From contig DJXY01000073.1 in assembly GCA_002449915.1 (NCBI GenBank), positions 1 through 9,363 on the forward strand: a DNA stretch of 9,363 bases, read 5' to 3'. Shown piece after piece: positions 6,145 to 9,363 of the stretch. Position 1 is the first letter of the stretch. The number at the start of each line of letters is the position of its first letter. This stretch comes from Oribacterium sp. UBA6992. GTDB taxonomy: Bacteria > Bacillota > Clostridia > Lachnospirales > Lachnospiraceae. A program made the position numbers and the translations under genes. The notes under the pieces were generated by a model. The model saw only the letters and a program-made list of their open reading frames with translations. It ran no database searches and had not been told where the DNA came from.

Positions 6145-7266
6145 TTACATGGTATATCTCTCGTTCTTCTCTATTACGATCTTTACGTCATCCGGAGTAC
6201 CAATGTACGTTGTGTTGGCACGGATTGTGTCTCTGCTCTCAACAATACAGTTTTCAATGACGGTATTGTCCCCGATATATACATCATTGAGAATGATGGA
6301 ATTTTTAATCACGCAGTTGTTGCCTACATATACCTTACGGAACAGCACAGAATTCTCTACTGAACCATTGATAATACATCCGCTCGCAAGAATCGAATTT
6401 TTGACGCTGCTGTCCGGATTGTACTTTGCAGGAGGATTGTCTGCCAGCTTTGTGTAAATGCCCGGCTGCTGTTTAAAGAAATAGTTACGGAGATCCCTGT
6501 TAAGGAAGTCCATATTGGTCTTGTAATATGACTCTACGGATGCGATGTTGCTCCAGTAGCTGTCCATCTTGTAGGCATAGATCCTCTTGATGTTCTTGTA
6601 CCGTACCAGGATGTCCTTTACAAAATCATATCTGTCCTCATCGTTTGCCTTTTCCAGAAGCTCGATCAGCTGACGTCTGCGGATAACATAGATACCGCAG
6701 GAAATGATATTGGCGTCGGTAGCAACCGGTTTCTCCTCAAACTCAACGATACGGCCATCGTCATTTACCTTAATGCATCCAAAGCGGGAAACATCCTCGT
6801 CAGGATCCATCTGCTTGCAGACAACGGTAATGTCCGCCTTCTTTTCAATATGGTACTCGAGTACCTTGCCATAATCGAGCTTATAAATACCATCACCGGA
6901 CGCAATGATGACATACGGCTCATGAGACTGCTTTAAAAATGTCAGGTTCTGATACAAGGCGTCTGCTGTACCGCGGAACCAGTCGCTGCGCTGTGCCGTA
7001 ATGGTCGGTGTATAGACATAGAGTCCGCCCTGCTTCCGTCCGAAATCCCACCATTTGGAGGAGGACAGATGCTGGTTCAGTGATCCCGAGTTATACTGGG
7101 TGAGGACTGCAACCTTCTGAACATGAGAGTTGGACATATTGGAAAGTGCAAAGTCAATGGCACGGAAGCTGCCTGCCACCGGCATCGCCGCGATGGCTCT
7201 CTTGTTGGACAGCTCTCTCATTCGCTTGTTGTTGCCGCCTGCTAAAATAATACCAATTGCTCTCAT
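6145..7266 (-). CDS. glgD: Glucose-1-phosphate adenylyltransferase-like subunit GlgD
   Basis: GlgD is the partner of GlgC in Firmicutes; the family is regarded as a weakly active or inactive regulatory subunit that raises GlgC activity in a heteromeric complex making ADP-glucose for glycogen. The 373 residues have the nucleotidyltransferase fold (about 1-245) and a left-handed beta-helix of hexapeptide repeats (about 282-373). Key positions are altered compared with the adjacent GlgC: the GGQGSRL loop is GGNNKRM (10-16), the AKPAV lysine is Ile25, SGDHIYK is SGDGIYK (123-129), and WKDVGT is WSNIAS (238-243). Asp125 and FEEKP (176-180) are kept. These changes point to lost or low catalysis. 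The ATG overlaps the glgC stop by 4 nt (ATGA), with AAGGAGG 10 nt upstream inside glgC. It is the middle gene of glgC-glgD-spoVG. Confidence 0.95.
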   Translation of the reverse strand: MRAIGIILAGGNNKRMRELSNKRAIAAMPVAGSFRAIDFALSNMSNSHVQKVAVLTQYNSGSLNQHLSSSKWWDFGRKQGGLYVYTPTITAQRSDWFRGTADALYQNLTFLKQSHEPYVIIASGDGIYKLDYGKVLEYHIEKKADITVVCKQMDPDEDVSRFGCIKVNDDGRIVEFEEKPVATDANIISCGIYVIRRRQLIELLEKANDEDRYDFVKDILVRYKNIKRIYAYKMDSYWSNIASVESYYKTNMDFLNRDLRNYFFKQQPGIYTKLADNPPAKYNPDSSVKNSILASGCIINGSVENSVLFRKVYVGNNCVIKNSIILNDVYIGDNTVIENCIVESRDTIRANTTYIGTPDDVKIVIEKNERYTM

Positions 7267-8537
7267 AATCTCTCGTCCTCCTTAATGATCGCTCCACCGC
7301 TTGGAAGTAATCCTTCAGGATAATCCTCAGCTGTCGTTACGCCATAAATTGCAGTATTTCTGCCGACCTTTACGTGATCGGGAATAACTGAATTTTCACC
7401 GATCGTAACAAGATCCGCATTATATACCCTCTGATCATATACGGAAGGAGCAAACTCTCCGACACCGATTTCGCAGTTCTCACCGATGACGACATTTTCC
7501 GCGACGATTGCCTTATCCAGTCTTGCTCCCGCCTTAACCACGGTATTGGCCATGATGATGCAGTCCTGTACAAAAGCGCCGGCCTCAATCGTTACACCTG
7601 CACTGATGACGGAATTATGAACCTCGCCAAAAATCTCACAGCCCTCGGATACAATGGATCTCTCTACCCTGGCATCCTCCGAAATATACTGCGGTGCCGC
7701 GGTATCCGTCTGTGTGTAAATCTTCCAATACTCCTCATAGAGATTAAACTCCGGAATGATCGCAACCAGCTCCATATTTGCCTGCCAGTAGGACTGCAGT
7801 GTCCCTACGTCCTTCCAGTAGCCGTTAAACTCATAGGCATAGATCGGATTTTGATTTTCAAAAAGATAAGGAATAATGTGCTTGCCAAAATCACACTCCG
7901 GCACATCCTTATTTTTAATCAGCGCATCTCTCAGCACCTTCCAGGTAAAAATATAGATACCCATGGATGCCAGATTGCTCTTCGGCTCCTTAGGTTTCTC
8001 CTGGAAATCAATGATCCGGTTGTTTTCATCGGTGACAGTGATACCAAAGCGGCTTGCCTCCTCCATCGGAACCGGCATGGACGCAATGGTCAGATCTGCC
8101 TTCATCGCCTTGTGGTACTCCAGCATCACTTCATAGTCCATCTTATAAATATGATCGCCGGAAAGAATCAAAACATAATCCGGATCATACTGATCGATGT
8201 AGCGGATGTTCTGATAAATGGCATTGGCTGTACCGGAAAACCAGTTGGAGCCACTCTGGGATTCATATGGCTGCAGAACAGTCACACCGCCTCTGTTACG
8301 GTCAAGATCCCATGGAATACCGATTCCGATATGGGCGTTAAGACGTAACGGCTGATACTGCGTAAGTACGCCAACCGTATCGACTCCTGAGTTGATACAA
8401 TTGGATAGAGGAAAATCAATAATAGAATATTTTCCGCCAAAGGATACTGCCGGTTTTGCAACATTTTTTGTGAGTACACCAAGGCGGGAACCCTGGCCGC
8501 CAGCCAACAGCATGGCGATCATTTCTTTTTTAATCAC
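7263..8537 (-). CDS. glgC: Glucose-1-phosphate adenylyltransferase (ADP-glucose pyrophosphorylase) GlgC
   Basis: GlgC joins ATP and glucose-1-phosphate to ADP-glucose and pyrophosphate, the committed, allosterically controlled step of bacterial glycogen synthesis. The 424 residues show an intact active site: nucleotide-binding loop GGQGSRL at 13-19, AKPAV with Lys28 at 27-31, [13 protein letters not shown] at about 98-110, [10 protein letters not shown] at 126-135 with metal-binding Asp128, FQEKP at 178-182 with the sugar-phosphate Lys181, and GYWKDVGT at 239-246. A hexapeptide-repeat beta-helix fills about 285-400. The start is a GTG at 8537, chosen because GAGGTGA sits 5 nt upstream and the N-terminus [13 protein letters not shown] fits the family; the ATG six codons in has no better site. 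It is the first gene after a good promoter and overlaps glgD by 4 nt. No other glycogen gene is in the window. Confidence 0.97.
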   Translation of the reverse strand: MIKKEMIAMLLAGGQGSRLGVLTKNVAKPAVSFGGKYSIIDFPLSNCINSGVDTVGVLTQYQPLRLNAHIGIGIPWDLDRNRGGVTVLQPYESQSGSNWFSGTANAIYQNIRYIDQYDPDYVLILSGDHIYKMDYEVMLEYHKAMKADLTIASMPVPMEEASRFGITVTDENNRIIDFQEKPKEPKSNLASMGIYIFTWKVLRDALIKNKDVPECDFGKHIIPYLFENQNPIYAYEFNGYWKDVGTLQSYWQANMELVAIIPEFNLYEEYWKIYTQTDTAAPQYISEDARVERSIVSEGCEIFGEVHNSVISAGVTIEAGAFVQDCIIMANTVVKAGARLDKAIVAENVVIGENCEIGVGEFAPSVYDQRVYNADLVTIGENSVIPDHVKVGRNTAIYGVTTAEDYPEGLLPSGGAIIKEDERL

Positions 8538-8541
8538 GTCT

Positions 8542-8548
8542 TCACCTC
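8542..8548 (-). promoter_or_regulatory. Ribosome binding site deciding the glgC GTG start
   Basis: GAGGTGA on the minus strand ends 5 nt before a GTG codon at 8537-8535. The downstream in-frame ATG (Met6) has only an A-rich stretch before it, so GTG is the better start. Confidence 0.75.
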
Positions 8549-8583
8549 TCTAGTATGTATTGCAAGAACTTCTAGCTTTTAAT

Positions 8584-8612
8584 ATTATAGCACCGAATGA
8601 ATTTTATGTGAA
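8584..8612 (-). promoter_or_regulatory. Sigma-A type promoter of the glgC-glgD-spoVG operon
   Basis: On the minus strand TTCACA (8612-8607, one mismatch to consensus) and TATAAT (8589-8584) are 17 nt apart. The start is expected near 8577, giving a leader of about 40 nt that includes the glgC ribosome binding site. Confidence 0.8.
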
Positions 8613-8677
8613 CATAATAAACAGCAATATTTACCTAAGATATTAAAAATTCCAGGACTCTTTTAGGCATTTTTATG

Positions 8678-8689
8678 ATTTACGTAAAT
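8678..8689. repeat. 12-bp perfect palindrome, possible operator
   Basis: ATTTACGTAAAT reads the same on both strands. It sits about 66 nt upstream of the glgC -35 and about 88 nt upstream of the asnS -35. Related half-like copies TTTACCTAAG (near 8630-8639) and TTTACGTTTA (near 8807-8816, over the asnS start site) occur nearby. A dimeric regulator could bind here; this is inference. Confidence 0.4.
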
Positions 8690-8776
8690 ATTGACATGCT
8701 GCATTTAAGCATTATATCTTAAAGTCATTTCAAAAATGCACAGATATTCACAGAGGCAAGATTCTGCCCGGAAGCG

Positions 8777-8805
8777 TTGAAATGGCAAGGAATATCAAGT
8801 ATAAT
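8777..8805 (+). promoter_or_regulatory. Sigma-A type promoter of asnS
   Basis: TTGAAA (8777-8782) and TATAAT (8800-8805) are separated by 17 nt. The start is expected near 8812, leaving a short leader of about 28 nt before the ATG. Confidence 0.85.
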
Positions 8806-8839
8806 GTTTACGTTTATCTTATGAATTGAGGGGTGCATT

Positions 8840-9363
8840 ATGGACATCTTAACCTTGAGGGAAATATTTAAAAAGAAAGAGCAGTATTATGATAAAGAGG
8901 TGACCGTTGGCGGCTGGGTTCGTTCTAACCGTGACTCCAAGTCCTTTGGCTTCCTGGTCATTTCCGATGGTACCTTTTTTACACCGCTGCAGGTGGTCTA
9001 TCATGATGATATGCAGAACTTCGCCGAGACTGCCAAGCTTGGCGTTGGCGCTGCAGTCATCGTAAAGGGCAAGCTGATTGCCACGCCGGATGCAAAGCAG
9101 CCGTTTGAGGTACAGGCATCCGAGGTAACGCTCGAGGGTGCAACCACTCCGGATTATCCGCTCCAGAAAAAGCGGCACACACTTGAATATCTCCGTACCA
9201 TGGCGCATCTCCGCCCGAGAACCAATACCTTCCAGGCGGTATTCCGTGTGCGCTCCCTCATCGCCTATGCCATCCATGTATTTTTCCAGGAGAGAGGCTT
9301 TGTATATGTGCACACTCCACTGATCACGGCATCCGATGCCGAGGGTGCCGGCGAGATGTTCCA
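8840..9363 (+). CDS. asnS: Asparaginyl-tRNA synthetase AsnRS, N-terminal part (3' end beyond the right edge)
   Basis: AsnRS is a cytoplasmic class IIb synthetase that charges tRNA-Asn with asparagine using ATP. The 174 complete codons visible have no stop. Residues about 1-105 form the OB-fold anticodon-binding domain (VTVGGWVRSNRDSKSFGFL, in part, at 21-39). The catalytic domain begins after the linker TTPDYPLQKKRHTLEYLRT (102-120), with HLRPRTNTF at 123-131, helix FRVRSLIAYAI and class II motif 1 around ERGFVYVHTPLIT (151-163), followed by EGAGEMF. These favour AsnRS over the related AspRS. ATG at 8840 has GAGGGG 6 nt upstream and a promoter just before it. The leader is too short for a T-box, so transcription is not controlled by uncharged tRNA-Asn in that way. 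It is the only plus-strand gene, divergent from glgC. Confidence 0.96.
   Translation, partial: MDILTLREIFKKKEQYYDKEVTVGGWVRSNRDSKSFGFLVISDGTFFTPLQVVYHDDMQNFAETAKLGVGAAVIVKGKLIATPDAKQPFEVQASEVTLEGATTPDYPLQKKRHTLEYLRTMAHLRPRTNTFQAVFRVRSLIAYAIHVFFQERGFVYVHTPLITASDAEGAGEMF

Larger units (their letters stand above)
8538..8839. other. Divergent intergenic region between glgC and asnS
   Basis: This 302-nt AT-rich stretch holds no gene. It has a minus-strand promoter for glgC near its left end and a plus-strand promoter for asnS near its right end. Between them lie a 12-bp palindrome, a TTGACA (8691-8696, plus) with only poor -10 partners, and a 10-bp-spaced direct repeat CACAGA (8739-8744 and 8749-8754). 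No T-box leader, riboswitch or terminator was recognised. Confidence 0.7.

Noticed and set aside
5550..6260. Plus-strand open frame of 236 codons starting in the spoVG-pth intergenic region
   Set aside because: Most of it is antisense to spoVG and the end of glgD, it crosses the strong hairpin, and it has no ribosome binding site or family resemblance.
7617..8348. Plus-strand open frame of 243 codons opposite glgC
   Set aside because: Fully antisense to an intact glgC with all catalytic motifs; no motif of its own.
8691..8719. Plus-strand TTGACA as a second asnS promoter
   Set aside because: The -35 is perfect, but the possible -10 boxes (TATATC, TATCTT) match poorly, and a much better promoter lies closer to asnS.
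8849..9313. Minus-strand open frame of 154 codons opposite asnS
   Set aside because: Antisense to a clear AsnRS reading frame; no recognisable features.

Overview
The window looks like a chromosomal housekeeping segment from an anaerobic Firmicute of the Clostridia, most like Lachnospiraceae, with roughly balanced GC. The reasons are the SpoVG, GlgC/GlgD and HU sequence types, good Shine-Dalgarno sites in front of most genes, sigma-A type promoters, and a gene order matching the B. subtilis spoVG ... pth - mfd ... yabO - divIC ... tilS block. The genus cannot be fixed from the sequence.

Layout. Everything except the right-hand gene is read on the minus strand. From right to left: asnS (plus strand, 3' end off the right edge); a divergent promoter region; glgC-glgD-spoVG, a compact operon with a GTG start for glgC and a 4-nt glgC/glgD overlap, closed by a 13-bp perfect terminator-like hairpin; a 360-nt intergenic stretch with a second, unexplained structured element in the pth leader; pth-mfd, directly abutting (TAAATG); a consensus promoter driving hup-rqcP-divIC; a rho-independent terminator; and the 5' end of tilS, which runs off the left edge.

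How the genes work together. glgC and glgD supply ADP-glucose for glycogen, GlgD appearing to be a catalytically degenerate partner. spoVG encodes a small nucleic-acid-binding regulator. pth, rqcP, tilS and asnS belong to translation and its quality control: peptidyl-tRNA recycling, rescue of stalled 50S subunits, tRNA-Ile lysidine modification and Asn-tRNA charging. mfd couples transcription to repair, hup packages DNA, and divIC belongs to the divisome.

The most informative large-scale signal is an absence. The sporulation genes that sit in this block in spore formers (spoVT, yabP, yabQ, spoIIE) are missing while the housekeeping genes keep their order, suggesting a lineage that has lost sporulation. 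I saw no mobile element, CRISPR array, rRNA, tRNA or defence system. The best candidates for something undescribed are non-coding: the long hairpin before pth, the inverted repeat at the hup transcription start, the 16-bp tandem repeat before tilS, and a 12-bp palindrome between glgC and asnS.
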